Origin: Xanthomonas vesicatoria ATCC 35937 | Lineage (GTDB): Bacteria; Pseudomonadota; Gammaproteobacteria; Xanthomonadales; Xanthomonadaceae | Assembly (NCBI RefSeq): GCF_001908725.1 | Contig: NZ_CP018725.1 | Location: 3,906,001-3,970,000 of the forward strand | Length of the DNA stretch: 64,000 bases | Reading direction: 5' to 3' | Shown here: positions 10,501 to 18,756 of the stretch, piece by piece | Layout: every line of letters starts with the position of its first letter | Numbering within the stretch: position 1 is the first letter of the stretch | Notes under the pieces: generated by a model | Seen by the model: the letters and a program-made list of their open reading frames with translations, nothing else | Told to the model about the DNA's origin: nothing | Database searches by the model: none | Made by a program: the position numbers and the translations under genes

Positions 10501-11250
10501 CGCGACGGTCTGATGGCTGGTGTGGACTGGTCGTTTGGCGAGCGTTGGACGGTCGGGCTTGCCGCCGGTGCCGAGTCGCTGCGTCAGCAGCTACAGGCGC
10601 GTAACGCGTCCTCCGACGTCGATGCGGTGCATGCCGGGCTATATGGTGGCTATCGTGGCGAGGCTGTATGGATCAACGGCGCTGCCAGCTATGCGGACTA
10701 CCAGATAGACACCGAACGCACTGTCGGCGTGGGGACCGGTATTGCCCAGCGCTTGGGCGGTCGTTACGACGCTGACGCAGTGTCGGCTTTTGTTGAGGGC
10801 GGCTGGGACTTCGAGCTGGGTGCCCTTACGCTGACCCCACACGTCGCCGCAGCTTACACGCGATTGTCCACTGACGCGGGAGTGGAAGCTGGCGGCAGTG
10901 CGGCGCTGGCGATTGATGCCAGCAAGGATGAAGTGTGGACGTCCACCGCTGGCGTGCGGGCCTCTTGGGATATCAGTGGCGGTCTGCAAGATGGTGCACG
11001 CCTGGAAGCTGGCCTGGCCTGGCAGAATGCCGCTGGTGAACTACGCGCCGATTCCCGCCAGCGATTCGTTGCCGGTAGCAGCGCATTCACGGTTGGCGGC
11101 GTACCGCTGGCACGCAATGTCGGCATCGCCGAGCTCGGCGTCTCCCTCAACACCTCCGCCAATAGCCGCCTGTCCCTAGTTGGGCAGGGACGTGCAGGCG
11201 ATGGTCAGCGTGAGGTGGGCGCGCAGTTGAACTGGAAGGTCGCTTTCTAA
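7561..11250 (+). CDS. type Va autotransporter with ESPR signal peptide
   Basis: This 1229-residue protein is a self-secreting outer membrane autotransporter, likely an adhesin-like surface protein. The N-terminus [23 protein letters not shown] is the extended signal peptide region (ESPR), followed by a hydrophobic segment ending in AFAAV. Residues of about 60-790 are a glycine/threonine-rich passenger with many repeated short strands of the type [23 protein letters not shown] and [11 protein letters not shown], typical of a beta helix. A Pro/Val/Thr linker ([18 protein letters not shown] and so on) precedes a C-terminal beta-barrel of about 280 residues ending in aromatic WKVAF. The ATG at 7561 fits the ESPR; the ten upstream in-frame codons do not. 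Substrate or ligand is unknown. A strong hairpin terminator follows. Confidence 0.92.
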   Translation: MNRIYRLVLNRATGLMQVASELATSQGFPPRTTGFSLCHRSLLSTAMLAALGSVAAPSAFAAVFDFNSDETITSSRVYTDGFRVGPNGTVVVDVSGAAVVTSEEDISLGSTAAGNGTLRLTGPGARLAINSGFWDLLVGEAGVGNLTLQGGSQATTAGLMTLGNQQGSSGNVLVTGAGSALTAREIRVGRGGTGTMDITNGGTVTTTRPYSVVNNYGMSLGDGTNGAGTVNVSNGGTLAIADNLLLVGMVRDGTLNIGNGGTVNADRGVHLGGTLISLSNNGTSNGTVNVAAGGELNTAELILGVHSDSSGVVTVTGTGRINADTVSVGSNGDGSLTLSGGAVLRATTDVRAELPHGISENFGQTGRIVVSGTGSAIEAPRVDVSNELLVEGGAAIRSTTAAFYDSYANTRTNATLTGAGSNWTNSGAMRAFTNVEILDGAVITTDTLSVSGGLNSSTFAPRLEHDQVRVRGVGSAIVTANGLTVGGTVFEPYGVLSAASGGRIDGGSGITLGNAGYLALGGGMDQWSLATTAPVWRAAEAVGQLSASPISMEVNSGGLVFNHTGDATLSNTIRSVPSGNTWVGGQLLQLSGNTRLDGDLTAFGGEINVTGGTLLINSDLYTGQGYTNPSRALVQEISVSGGTLVLNGTSGFQQQINLGSTVETVRSSIAVVTGEGILAGNARLGDTFLGDGGTLSPGQNGIGKMTFDGDLYLSANNGLGATISGTSFYDVDVLGNGQNDQLAVSGTAYLGRTSGLTNTADAALRVTALDPSVSYQNGQTYTILEAAGGVQGRFDQVTSRSAFIDPSVVYTANQVQLTLAVKDTTPPVTPAPPVDPGTPVTPVDPVTPVTPAPPIAPVTPVAPIAPPLVFGTVAISGNQRATAAALDTLRQSGDALALYNGLLIMDADTARAAFDDLSGEVHASNRALLLEDRFLREGISQRLRQAPDFTEDGGASAWVAGSGASNRQDGDGSAARARQNRDGLMAGVDWSFGERWTVGLAAGAESLRQQLQARNASSDVDAVHAGLYGGYRGEAVWINGAASYADYQIDTERTVGVGTGIAQRLGGRYDADAVSAFVEGGWDFELGALTLTPHVAAAYTRLSTDAGVEAGGSAALAIDASKDEVWTSTAGVRASWDISGGLQDGARLEAGLAWQNAAGELRADSRQRFVAGSSAFTVGGVPLARNVGIAELGVSLNTSANSRLSLVGQGRAGDGQREVGAQLNWKVAF

Positions 11251-11277
11251 GCGACATCGGTCTGCTGAACCTACATC

Positions 11278-11305
11278 GAAGGGCTCCGCAAGGAGCCCTT
11301 CGTCA
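11278..11305 (+). terminator. autotransporter terminator hairpin
   Basis: A perfect 10-bp stem (11278-11287 with 11292-11301) is closed by a GCAA tetraloop, 27 bases after the autotransporter stop. The T tract is weak (CGTCATT), so it may end transcription or stabilise the message 3' end. Confidence 0.7.
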
Positions 11306-11384
11306 TTGCTGGTCGCCTGCGGCGCGATACTGGCGATGCTCGCCTGGGCGTATGCTCGACCCACGTTCTCGGTGGAGTGCGGTC

Positions 11385-11753
11385 GTGTCACTTCTAGCCA
11401 GCCAGCAATTGAAAGTGTTCGTGCCTGCGCGCGATTACGCGCTGTCGCAGCGGTTCTATCGTGCGCTGGGATTCGTGCAGGAGGACGAGGTGGGCAACGT
11501 CACCTGCTTTCGGCACGGTGCGCACTGCGCGTTCTTGCTGCAGGATTTCTATGTGCGCGAGCTGGCCGAAAACCTGATGCTGCATCTGTGGGTGGACGAT
11601 GCCGACGGATGGTGGCAGCACTTGCATGACGTGGGGTTGGATGAGCAGTTCGGTGTGAGCTTCAGTGCACCGGAAGATCGGCCATGGGGCGCGCGCGATT
11701 TCACCCTGCATGATCCCAGTGGCGTGCTGTGGCGAATCGGGCAGCCGCTGTAG
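11385..11753 (+). CDS. VOC (glyoxalase/bleomycin-resistance) family protein
   Basis: A small 122-residue single-domain protein of the vicinal oxygen chelate superfamily. It shows the usual pattern: an N-terminal FVPARDYALSQRFYRALGF, a middle EDEVGNVTCFRHGAHCAFLLQDFY, and a C-terminal DFTLHDPSGVLWRIGQP, where the metal-binding His/Glu positions are only partly kept. The GTG at 11385 is preferred because GGAG (11374-11377) lies seven bases upstream; an in-frame ATG at 11352 has no such site. Its substrate cannot be told from sequence. It stands alone between the autotransporter and the Nudix gene. The family assignment is good, the function unknown. Confidence 0.8.
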   Translation: MSLLASQQLKVFVPARDYALSQRFYRALGFVQEDEVGNVTCFRHGAHCAFLLQDFYVRELAENLMLHLWVDDADGWWQHLHDVGLDEQFGVSFSAPEDRPWGARDFTLHDPSGVLWRIGQPL

Positions 11754-11757
11754 GGCC

Positions 11758-11830
11758 GGAACTTGGGGTTCGGATTGGCACAAGCACGTGCTGCGCTTTG
11801 ACCAATCCCGAATTACGAATCCCAGCCCCC
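11758..11830. repeat. imperfect inverted repeat of CCAATCCC type
   Basis: CTTGGGGTTCGGATTGG at about 11763-11779 is roughly complementary to the CCAATCCCGAATTACGAATC stretch from 11802. Similar CAATCCCC-type runs occur upstream of ftsZ at 168-195. This looks like a dispersed, degenerate repeat rather than a gene-specific site. Confidence 0.45.
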
Positions 11831-11872
11831 AAGCGATTGCGTTGGACCGCTCACTCGCGGCACTCTTGTTGC

Positions 11873-12820
11873 ATGCCCGATTCCCTTCGCTCCATCCACG
11901 TCGTTGCCGGCGTGATCACCGACCCGCGCGGCCGCATCCTGCTGACGCGCCGTACCGAAACCCGCGACATGCCCGGCCTGTGGGAATTCCCTGGCGGCAA
12001 GCGCGAGCCCGGCGAAACCTCCGAGCAGGCGCTGGTGCGCGAGCTCCATGAAGAACTCGGCATCGAGGCTCAGGTCGGCGAGTGGGTCATGGATGTGCCG
12101 CAGCTGTATCCGGACAAGCGCCTGCGCCTGGAGGTGCGCCACATCGTGAGCTGGAAAGGCAGCCCGCGCGGGCGCGAGGGCCAGGCGATGACCTGGGTGG
12201 CCGCCGACAAGCTCACTCGCTATTCGATGCCGCCGGCCGATGTGCCGGTAGTGGGCGTGCTGCGTCAGCCCGATCGCTATCTGATCACGCCCGAACCCGA
12301 GGACGATACGCGCTGGTTGGAGGGCCTGGAGCGCGCGCTGCAGGACGGGGTGACCCGCATCCAACTGCGCGGGCGCCAGGTCGCGCCAGCGCGTTGGCAG
12401 GCGTTGTTGCATCAGGTGATGAACCTGCGCGGCCGTGTGCGCGCGCAGTTGTTGCTCAATCGCGACATCGTGCTGGCTGCGGAACTAGGGATCGGCGTGC
12501 ATCTGGGATCGGAGCAGTTGGCCGGTTTGCAGGAGCGCCCGCTGCCCGCAGAACAACTGGTGGCCGCCTCGTGCCATGGGCTGGAAGAATTGCGTCATGC
12601 GCAGCGACTTGGCTGCGATTTTGCGGTGCTGGGCCCGGTGCGGGCCACCGCATCGCACCCCGGGGCGACACCGTTGGGATGGGACGGCTTCGAGACCTTG
12701 CGCGAGCAGGTGTCGTTGCCGATCTACGCGCTCGGCGGGATGCAGGCGGCCGACCTGCGCGAAGCACGCGCGCATGGCGCGCAAGGCATTGCGGCCATTC
12801 GCTCGCTGTGGCCGCAGTAA
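11873..12820 (+). CDS. mutT: Nudix (MutT-like) hydrolase fused to ThiE/TenI-like domain
   Basis: This 315-residue protein joins two domains. Residues 1-130 form a Nudix hydrolase with a complete Nudix box (GGKREPGETSEQALVRELHEELGI), most like MutT, which removes 8-oxo-dGTP from the nucleotide pool. Residues of about 140-315 resemble the thiamine-phosphate synthase/TenI TIM barrel (RIQLRGR, LLLNRD, GVHLGSEQL, CDFAVLGPVRATASHPGATPLGW, PIYALGG). This fusion is known in other proteobacteria; the partner domain's role is not established. The ATG at 11873 gives the usual start MPDSLRSIHVVAGVITD. The gene overlaps the start of the next gene by 13 bases, suggesting translational coupling. Confidence 0.92.
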   Translation: MPDSLRSIHVVAGVITDPRGRILLTRRTETRDMPGLWEFPGGKREPGETSEQALVRELHEELGIEAQVGEWVMDVPQLYPDKRLRLEVRHIVSWKGSPRGREGQAMTWVAADKLTRYSMPPADVPVVGVLRQPDRYLITPEPEDDTRWLEGLERALQDGVTRIQLRGRQVAPARWQALLHQVMNLRGRVRAQLLLNRDIVLAAELGIGVHLGSEQLAGLQERPLPAEQLVAASCHGLEELRHAQRLGCDFAVLGPVRATASHPGATPLGWDGFETLREQVSLPIYALGGMQAADLREARAHGAQGIAAIRSLWPQ

Positions 12821-13353
12821 GCGAATCGCCGCCGACGTTGGTGGTGTTCGGTGGATTGCCGGGTGTGGGCAAGAGCGCCATCGCACAGGCCTTGTTGACG
12901 CAATGCCCAGCGTTTTATCTGCGGATCGACACCATCGAGCAGGCATTGCGCGACAGTGGTGAGCTCGCCAACAAGGTCGGGCCAGCCGGCTACCTGATCG
13001 CTTACGCACTCGCGCAGGCAAACCTGCGCCAAGGCCGTGTGGTGGTTGCCGACTGCGTGAACCCGTTGCCAGTGACGCGGGCGTCCTGGCGCGAGGTGGC
13101 GCAGCGCACGCAAAGCCGCCTGTTTGAGATCGAAGTGGTCTGCAGCGATCGCGCGCTGCACCGGCAGCGCGTGGAGGCGCGACGTAGCGAGATCCCAGGA
13201 CTGCGTCCGCCGGAGTGGTCATCTGTGGTGGCGCATGACTATCGCGTCTGGACCGAGCCGCATTGGGTGATCGACAGCGCGATGTTGAGCCCGCGGCAGG
13301 CAGTTGTGGAGATCATGCGCCGTCTTGATGCGCCGCCTCCCAGCGCATCCTGA
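12808..13353 (+). CDS. P-loop AAA/kinase-like ATP-binding protein
   Basis: A 181-residue protein with an N-terminal Walker A, VVFGGLPGVGKSAIAQAL, a downstream RIDTIEQALRDSG segment, and a VVVADCVNPLPVTRASW strand carrying the Walker B-type Asp. This resembles small zeta-toxin/gluconate-kinase-like phosphotransferases of the AAA_33 group. The substrate is unknown. The start is uncertain: the GTG at 12808 is the first plausible start in frame and lies inside the Nudix-ThiE gene, giving a 13-base overlap with no visible Shine-Dalgarno. This fits translation coupled to the upstream gene. Confidence 0.75.
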   Translation: MAAVSESPPTLVVFGGLPGVGKSAIAQALLTQCPAFYLRIDTIEQALRDSGELANKVGPAGYLIAYALAQANLRQGRVVVADCVNPLPVTRASWREVAQRTQSRLFEIEVVCSDRALHRQRVEARRSEIPGLRPPEWSSVVAHDYRVWTEPHWVIDSAMLSPRQAVVEIMRRLDAPPPSAS

Positions 13354-13593
13354 TGTGGGCCTGCGTGCGGCCGGAGTCATGTCGATAGGGCGTTCGGACG
13401 ACAGGCAGTCTGGCGCCGCAGCCCATGTGTGCGATGGGCCGATCCAATCTCGTACCAGTAGGTGGCTGCTGAAAAACTTGTCGCCATGCGTCGTTTGGCG
13501 CGACAGGCGAGTGTCCAAAAAACTACGCCGGCGCGTGTCATTGGCACGAGTGGCGACGGCTGTGTGGTCGACGCAGTCCGTTCGTAGGTCGCC

Positions 13594-14181
13594 TTAAAAC
13601 GTCACCCAAAAACAGTTGTACTGCCGGCGCAAGCGCAACACGCTGCGCGCAGGCGTGCCGCTGGCGAGGTTCTGTTCCAGGCGCAACCCCCATGGGCGCG
13701 GACGTGTGGGCGCGGGCAATGGCGCGTCGATTGCGCTGCCATCCAGGGATGGCGTTGTCGTGGAAGTGTCTGCATCCCAGGTAGGCGTATCGGCCTGCGG
13801 ATACATCGGCACGATGTCCAGCAGCGGACGTTGCACGATGGCTTCCAGCCGGCTCAGCACCTGGTTGGCGGCCGCGTCGGATTGGCCGCTCCACAGGTAC
13901 AGGCTGGACAGTCGATTGACGTCGCGGCTGTCCACGGCGCTTTGCAGGAGCGACACCAGCTCACTCAGCTTGCGTGGGCAGCCATAGCGATGCAGCCCGG
14001 CATCGCCCTGCGGGCGCGGGGCTGGTGGCGCTCGCGTTGCGGCGCCCACATCTTCGCAGCGGCGATCGGTGAACATGGTCTGCCCGTCCGGGGTAACGCA
14101 GCGACGGATCTCCTGAGCCTTTACGCCGGTGGCGACAGGCAGGCAGAGCAGTAGCAACATCACTGGCAGGAGGCGAGACAT
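13594..14181 (-). CDS. secreted DUF4124-like hypothetical protein
   Basis: A 195-residue protein with a clear signal peptide, MSRLLPVMLLLLCLPVATGVKA, so it is exported to the periplasm. The mature N-terminus EIRRCVTPDGQTMFTDRRCED resembles the DUF4124 module (a short Cys-containing domain with a xDxxGxxxYTDxxC pattern). The rest (RKLSELVSLLQSAVDSRDVNRLSSLYLWSG) looks helical and is not recognised. The ATG at 14181 was chosen because the longer in-frame extension to 14523 has no coding character and would bury the signal peptide. It lies 140 bases downstream of metF on the same strand. Confidence 0.75.
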   Translation of the reverse strand: MSRLLPVMLLLLCLPVATGVKAQEIRRCVTPDGQTMFTDRRCEDVGAATRAPPAPRPQGDAGLHRYGCPRKLSELVSLLQSAVDSRDVNRLSSLYLWSGQSDAAANQVLSRLEAIVQRPLLDIVPMYPQADTPTWDADTSTTTPSLDGSAIDAPLPAPTRPRPWGLRLEQNLASGTPARSVLRLRRQYNCFWVTF

Positions 14182-14321
14182 CCGCGCAGCGTAGCCGGGC
14201 GCGCGTGAGCTGGCGAGGAACGCGAAAGATTGCGCGCCTGCGCGCGTGTCGCTGGCCGCACACGCGTCGCTTGAATCGTTTACCGGTGGATTGCCGCACG
14301 TGGGCCGATGCGTGGCGGCGT

Positions 14322-15149
14322 TCAGCGGCCCAGCAGTTGCAGGACCTGTGTAGTCGGCTTGGCCAGGTTGAGCGTGTAGAAGTGCAAGGCCGGTGCGCCG
14401 CCGGCGATCAGGCGCTCGCACAGGCTGGCCACCACGTCCGCACCAAAGGCGCGCACCGCATCGGCATCGTCGCCGTAAGACTGCATTTTCTTGCCGATCC
14501 AACGCGGGATCTCTGCACCGCATTGCTCGGAAAAACGCCGCAGCTGCGAGAAATTGGAGATCGGCATGATGCCGGGAATGATTGGTACCTCCACGCCCAT
14601 GCGCTGCACCGCATCGCGGAAATGGAAGTAGGCATCGGCGTTGTAGAAATACTGGGTGATCGCCGCATCGGCGCCGGCATCAACCTTGGCCTTGAAGTAG
14701 CGCAGGTCGCTCAAGGCATCGACCGCTTGCGGGTGGGTTTCCGGGTACGCGCCGACTTCGATCCGGAACGCATCGCCGTGCTCGGCGCGGATGAAGGCGA
14801 TCAGGTCCGACGCATAGCGCAGGTCGCCCGGATGCCCCATGCCCGAGGGCAGGTCGCCACGCAGCGCCACGATGCGGGTGCAGCCAATGGCGCGATACAG
14901 CTTGAGCAGTTCACGGATCTCCTGGCGGCTGCCGCCAACACAGGACAGATGCGGCGCTGCCTCGAAGCCGTGCTTCTGTTTGAGGTGGCGCACCGTCTCG
15001 GAGGTGTAGCTGAGCGTGGAGCCGCCCGCGCCGAAGGTGCACGACACATATTCGGGCGCATAGCCCTTCAATTTGGTTGCGGTGCGGTCCAGCTGCGCGC
15101 GCTGGTCGTCGGTCTTGGGCGGGTAAAACTCGAAGCTGAGATGCGTCAT
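14322..15149 (-). CDS. metF: 5,10-methylenetetrahydrofolate reductase MetF
   Basis: MetF reduces 5,10-methylene-THF to 5-methyl-THF, the methyl donor for methionine synthesis, using FAD. The 275-residue TIM-barrel protein starts MTHLSFEFYPPKTDDQ, the family's SFEFFPPK motif with the catalytic Glu. It carries TFGAGGSTL, LSCVGGSRQEI, RIVALRGDLP and AITQYFYNADAY, all typical. Length is slightly below the E. coli enzyme (296). The ATG at 15149 has no strong Shine-Dalgarno. A perfect palindrome about 38-51 bases upstream (15188-15201) is a candidate operator. There is no SAH riboswitch upstream, unlike ahcY in this window. Confidence 0.97.
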   Translation of the reverse strand: MTHLSFEFYPPKTDDQRAQLDRTATKLKGYAPEYVSCTFGAGGSTLSYTSETVRHLKQKHGFEAAPHLSCVGGSRQEIRELLKLYRAIGCTRIVALRGDLPSGMGHPGDLRYASDLIAFIRAEHGDAFRIEVGAYPETHPQAVDALSDLRYFKAKVDAGADAAITQYFYNADAYFHFRDAVQRMGVEVPIIPGIMPISNFSQLRRFSEQCGAEIPRWIGKKMQSYGDDADAVRAFGADVVASLCERLIAGGAPALHFYTLNLAKPTTQVLQLLGR

Positions 15150-15187
15150 CGCGGCGGGTCCGGCGGATCGTGCTCGAATAATATCGC

Positions 15188-15201
15188 TTCATCGCGATGA
15201 A
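15188..15201. promoter_or_regulatory. palindromic operator candidate upstream of metF
   Basis: TTCATCGCGATGAA is a perfect 14-base palindrome lying about 40 bases before the metF start and flanked by AT-rich ATATT/ATATT stretches that may hold the promoter. It has the size and symmetry of a site for a dimeric winged-helix or LysR-type methionine regulator (SahR or MetR type). The regulator is not in this window, so identity is inference. Confidence 0.55.
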
Positions 15202-15344
15202 TGCATATTTGGTTGCGGGTGCCGATTGCTGGCGATGTCAGCGTGCAAGGACCGCCGCATGGCCGGGCCCGCTTGTCTACGCTTGTCGCATGGCGCGGCG
15301 CCCGCGGTAAGTTCGGGTACCACGCCGCTTGATTGGAGCGCGAC

Positions 15345-15581
15345 GTGCAAGAGCAGGAAATGGACGTTATCGCCCAATCCTTGGGCCGCATCTGGGTCGC
15401 GCTGGCGCGTAGCGTCGGCGATCTAGCGCTCGCCCTGGCCGAGCAGCCCGGCATGGACGGCAGCAAGTTGCTGAGCGACTTTGCAGCGCGTCTGCCGTCT
15501 GGCCAGGACGACGGTACCTCCAAGGTGTTCGAAGCGATCCGCCGGTACATCGATCAGGGCGCCGCCCCTAGGGCGGAGTGA
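15345..15581 (+). CDS. small conserved-looking hypothetical protein
   Basis: A 78-residue mostly helical protein (VIAQSLGRIWVALARSVGDLALALAEQ near the N-terminus) with an acidic-polar C-terminus. No known domain is recognised. The GTG at 15345 is chosen because GGAG at 15335-15338 lies six bases upstream; a TTG at 15333 and an ATG at 15360 are alternatives. It is divergent from metF and 130 bases before the quinone oxidoreductase. The good ribosome site and GC-rich third positions support it as real. Confidence 0.55.
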   Translation: MQEQEMDVIAQSLGRIWVALARSVGDLALALAEQPGMDGSKLLSDFAARLPSGQDDGTSKVFEAIRRYIDQGAAPRAE

Positions 15582-15710
15582 GTGCTGCCACGCGCGTCTG
15601 TTGTACACGCAGGCGCGCGTGATGCAGGCGTGGCGTGGAGCGCCGCACGCTCTACGCCAGGCATTTACATCTGCCTGCCTACACTGGGCGCCCCTTTACG
15701 GAGCCCCTTC

Positions 15711-16688
15711 ATGTCCGACACCACGATGACCGCTGTCGCCATCCGCGATGGCAAGGGCGACGCCAACGCGCTGTATGCCACCGAGCAACCGCGCCCGCGT
15801 CCGGCCCCCGGACAAGTGCTGATTCGCGTGCACGCGGCGGGCATCAATCGCCCGGACCTGCTACAGCGCGCAGGGCACTACCCGCCGCCGCCGGGCGCGC
15901 CGGAAACGCTGGGCCTGGAAGTGGCCGGCGAGATCGTGGAGCCAGCCGGTCGCTGGAAGGTGGGCGATCGTGTCTGTGCGCTGCTGGGCGGCGGAGGCTA
16001 TGCGCAATATGCCGCGGTCGATGCGCGGCATGTGCTGCCGATTCCCGCCGGCATGGATCTGGTCCAGGCGGCCGCGTTGCCGGAAACCATCTTCACTGCC
16101 TATACCAATCTGTTCGAGCACGGCCGGCTGGCGGCTGGCGAGTGGCTGTTGTTGCACGGCGCCACGTCCGGGATCGGCGTCACCGCGATCCAGATGGCCA
16201 AGGCCGCCGGTGCGCATGTCTTGGCGACCGCGCGCTCGGCCAGCAAGGCGGCGCAAGCGCGCGAGCTGGGCGCCGATGTGGCGATCGATTCCACCAGCGA
16301 ATCGTTTGTGGCCGTGGCCCAGGCGCATGGCGGCGTGGACGTGTCGCTCGACATGGTGGGTGGCGCGGTCTTTGCCGATACGCTGGAAGCGCTCAACCCG
16401 CGCGGGCGCATCGTCTATATCGCCTCGCAGGCCGGCTCGACCATCGAGGTGCCGATTCCGCAGCTGATGCGCAAGCAGGCCATCCTCACCGGCTCGACGC
16501 TGCGTCCGCGCACTGCCGACGAAAAGGCGCGCCTTGCGGCCGAAGTCGAGCGCGTGGTGTGGCCATGGATCGAACAAGGCAAGATCCGCGTGCTGATCGA
16601 CAAGCGCTTCCCACTCGTCGAGGCGGCCGCGGCGCATCGCTATCTGGAGCAGGGCAGCCATCTGGGCAAGGTGGTGCTGGAAATGTAG
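15711..16688 (+). CDS. NAD(P)H:quinone oxidoreductase, zeta-crystallin type
   Basis: A 325-residue member of the medium-chain dehydrogenase/reductase superfamily, quinone oxidoreductase (QOR/PIG3-like) branch, without structural zinc. It has the N-terminal GroES-like fold with GINRPDLLQRAGHYPPPPGAPETLGLEVAGEI, and the nucleotide-binding LLLHGATSGIGVTAIQMAKAAGAHVLATARS (AxxGxxG). It probably reduces quinones or enones with NADPH. The ATG at 15711 gives the usual short N-terminus; the 43 in-frame codons upstream are not family-like. It appears to be a single-gene unit. Confidence 0.92.
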   Translation: MSDTTMTAVAIRDGKGDANALYATEQPRPRPAPGQVLIRVHAAGINRPDLLQRAGHYPPPPGAPETLGLEVAGEIVEPAGRWKVGDRVCALLGGGGYAQYAAVDARHVLPIPAGMDLVQAAALPETIFTAYTNLFEHGRLAAGEWLLLHGATSGIGVTAIQMAKAAGAHVLATARSASKAAQARELGADVAIDSTSESFVAVAQAHGGVDVSLDMVGGAVFADTLEALNPRGRIVYIASQAGSTIEVPIPQLMRKQAILTGSTLRPRTADEKARLAAEVERVVWPWIEQGKIRVLIDKRFPLVEAAAAHRYLEQGSHLGKVVLEM

Positions 16689-16781
16689 TCCGCGCTCGGC
16701 CGTCGCTGCGATCTCCGCTAGATGCCCGTCGACTGAAAGCGCAGCGGCAAGGCGATGCGCGCCGATACCGCTGGCAGATGC

Positions 16782-17179
16782 TTATGCGGTGCGGTCGACC
16801 ACCGCTTCGATGTGGTGGCCGTCAGGGTCGATGACAAACGCGGCGTAATACGCGTCGCCGTACTCGGGTCGCAAACCCGGGGCGCCGTTGCTGCGGCCGC
16901 CGTGCTGCAGCGCGGCCAGATGGAAGGCGTCCACCGCAGCAGCAGTGCTGGCGGCAAATGCGAGATGGAATCCGCGGCCCGGCGCGCACTGCGTGGCCTG
17001 TTGTTGTTTCAACGCAAGACAATCCTCGCCACCGGGGCGGCCGTAGCCGACGGCCTGATCGAGCCTGCCCGGTGCCAGGTCCGACCACACCGCACATAGC
17101 CGAGTACGCCCAGCACGGCGTCGTAAAAGGCAGCCGATGCCTCGATGTTTCCAACGCCAATGGAGACGTGATGCAGCAT
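16782..17179 (-). pseudogene. frameshifted VOC-family (glyoxalase-like) gene
   Basis: Reading from the ATG at 17179, one frame gives the start of a VOC domain, MLHHVSIGVGNIEASAAFYD and on through AVLGVLGYVRC. It then goes out of frame near 17095. A second frame continues the same domain as SDLAPGRLDQAVGYGRPGGED through GFHLAFAA and DPDGHHIEAVVDRTA to a stop at 16782. A one-base change around 17090-17100 explains both. The family is the glyoxalase/dioxygenase superfamily. It is either a recent pseudogene or a sequencing error. Confidence 0.8.
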
Positions 17180-17680
17180 CGATGCAGTCCTGCGATGTGT
17201 GGCACCCGCGTGCCGGCCGGCGATCCTGATCCGCGCGGATGCACTACGTCAATCGCTGCAGGGGTTGCGGGCCTCCAAGAGACGTGGCGCAATCGGCGCG
17301 GCGGCCTGTATCGCACCTGTCGACAGGCGTTGCAGCTGCGCAGCGCTGAAGGAAGCACCACACGTCCCGTGCAGGTATAGCAAAACAAGCAGGAGCGATG
17401 TCTCGCGGCGGGGCGTCGCCTGACCGTACACTGCGCCGTCGCACATGTGGCCGGAGGCCTCGCTATACGTTGCGTCGGCCCGCTGCCTTTGCCTGAGAAC
17501 GGTAAAAACGTAGCGAGCAGTCGCCAGGCGGGTGTGGACGGCGCGGAGGAGCCAGAGTCTACGCGTGGTACATGCCGCACCGAGCACCGGCCACGCCTGC
17601 CTGGCGGCAAGCACCATAGTTTTGTTAGCTGCGCTTAGGCAGCGCAGTGTCGCGAGCCCCCTAACAGCACGAAGGTTTCG
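17180..17680. other. 500-base gap between divergent genes
   Basis: No gene is supported; the open frames here are long only because of high G+C. A 7-bp stem hairpin (17629-17635 with 17641-17647) lies about 35 bases before the dehydrogenase start and could be a leader structure or part of an operator. Promoters for both flanking genes must lie here but none is clear. Confidence 0.4.
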
Positions 17681-18616
17681 ATGAAGCATCCAGACGCATT
17701 GCGCATTGCCCTTGTCGGTATCGGCAAGATCGCCCGCGACCAGCACGTGCCGACCATCGCCGCGCGTGCGGACGTGCAGCTGGTGGCCACGGTCAGCCGG
17801 CATGGCACGGTCGACGGCGTCCCGGCGTATCACACCCTGGACGAAGCGTTCGCCGCGCATCCGGAGCTCGAAGCCGTCGCGCTCTGCACGCCACCGGTCG
17901 GGCGGCATGCCTTGGCGCAAGCGGCGTTGACTGCTGGCCGGCATGTGTTTCTGGAAAAGCCGCCGGCCGCCACGCTTGCCGAGATCGACGACCTGCGCAC
18001 GGTGGCGCAGCATGCGCAGCGCAGCCTGTTCACCAGTTGGCATTCGCGTTGCGCGGCGGGCGTTGAACCTGCACGCGCGTGGTTGGCCGACAAGCAGGTC
18101 GTGCGTGCGCATATCACCTGGAAGGAAGACATCCGCCACTGGCATCCCGGGCAGGACTGGATTCTCGAACCCGGCGGCATGGGCGTGTTCGATCCCGGCA
18201 TCAATGCGTTGTCCATCGTCACTCACCTGCTGCCGCGCAGCTTCGCGTTGAGGGAGGCTGAGCTGCATACGCCGCAAAACCGTCAGGCGCCGCTGTACGC
18301 CAGGCTTGCGTTTGTCGATACCGCCGGCGTGCCAGTGACGGCCGAGTTCGACTTCCTGCAGACCGGCCAGCAGCGTTGGGATATCGAGGTGGAGACCACC
18401 CAGGGCCTGCTGATGCTCAGCGAAGGCGGCGCCAAACTGCACATCGACGGGCAGGCCCGGGACCTGCCTGCATCCAGTGAATACGATGGCCTGTATCGGC
18501 GATTTGTGCAGCTGGTACGTGCCGGCGAATCGGAGGTGGATGTCGCACCGTTCGTGCATGTGGCCGATGCGTTCCTGCTCGGGGCACGTACGGTCACCGC
18601 ACCGTTTGCCTGGTAA
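17681..18616 (+). CDS. Gfo/Idh/MocA dehydrogenase, galactose/arabinose 1-dehydrogenase-like
   Basis: A 311-residue NAD(P)-dependent sugar oxidoreductase. The N-terminal Rossmann fold begins LRIALVGIGKIARDQHVPTI, and the family signature EKPPAAT (the conserved EKP loop with the catalytic Lys) appears near residue 95. The C-terminal half (TWKEDIRHWHPGQDWILEPGGMGVFDPGINAL) matches D-galactose 1-dehydrogenase and related L-arabinose dehydrogenases of Pseudomonas and Caulobacter type. It would oxidise an aldose to its lactone in the cytoplasm. The exact sugar is uncertain. No sugar operon flanks it. Confidence 0.85.
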   Translation: MKHPDALRIALVGIGKIARDQHVPTIAARADVQLVATVSRHGTVDGVPAYHTLDEAFAAHPELEAVALCTPPVGRHALAQAALTAGRHVFLEKPPAATLAEIDDLRTVAQHAQRSLFTSWHSRCAAGVEPARAWLADKQVVRAHITWKEDIRHWHPGQDWILEPGGMGVFDPGINALSIVTHLLPRSFALREAELHTPQNRQAPLYARLAFVDTAGVPVTAEFDFLQTGQQRWDIEVETTQGLLMLSEGGAKLHIDGQARDLPASSEYDGLYRRFVQLVRAGESEVDVAPFVHVADAFLLGARTVTAPFAW

Positions 18617-18756
18617 TCGATGGCGCTATTGCGGTGACCGTAATGAAGAACAACACCGGCCATGGGTCGGTGTTGTTCTGACGGGATCGCGTGTGTGCAC
18701 GGTGACGTCAACGCGATCGCGTCACGCGTGCAGGGGCAGCGTCGCTGCCAATGCTA

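Noticed and set aside
13440..13530. Possible insertion-sequence remnant (GGTGGCTGCTGAAAAACTTG)
   Set aside because: No transposase frame, terminal inverted repeat or target duplication could be found.
15150..15250. SAH riboswitch upstream of metF
   Set aside because: None of the three conserved blocks found before ahcY is present here; only the palindrome was seen.
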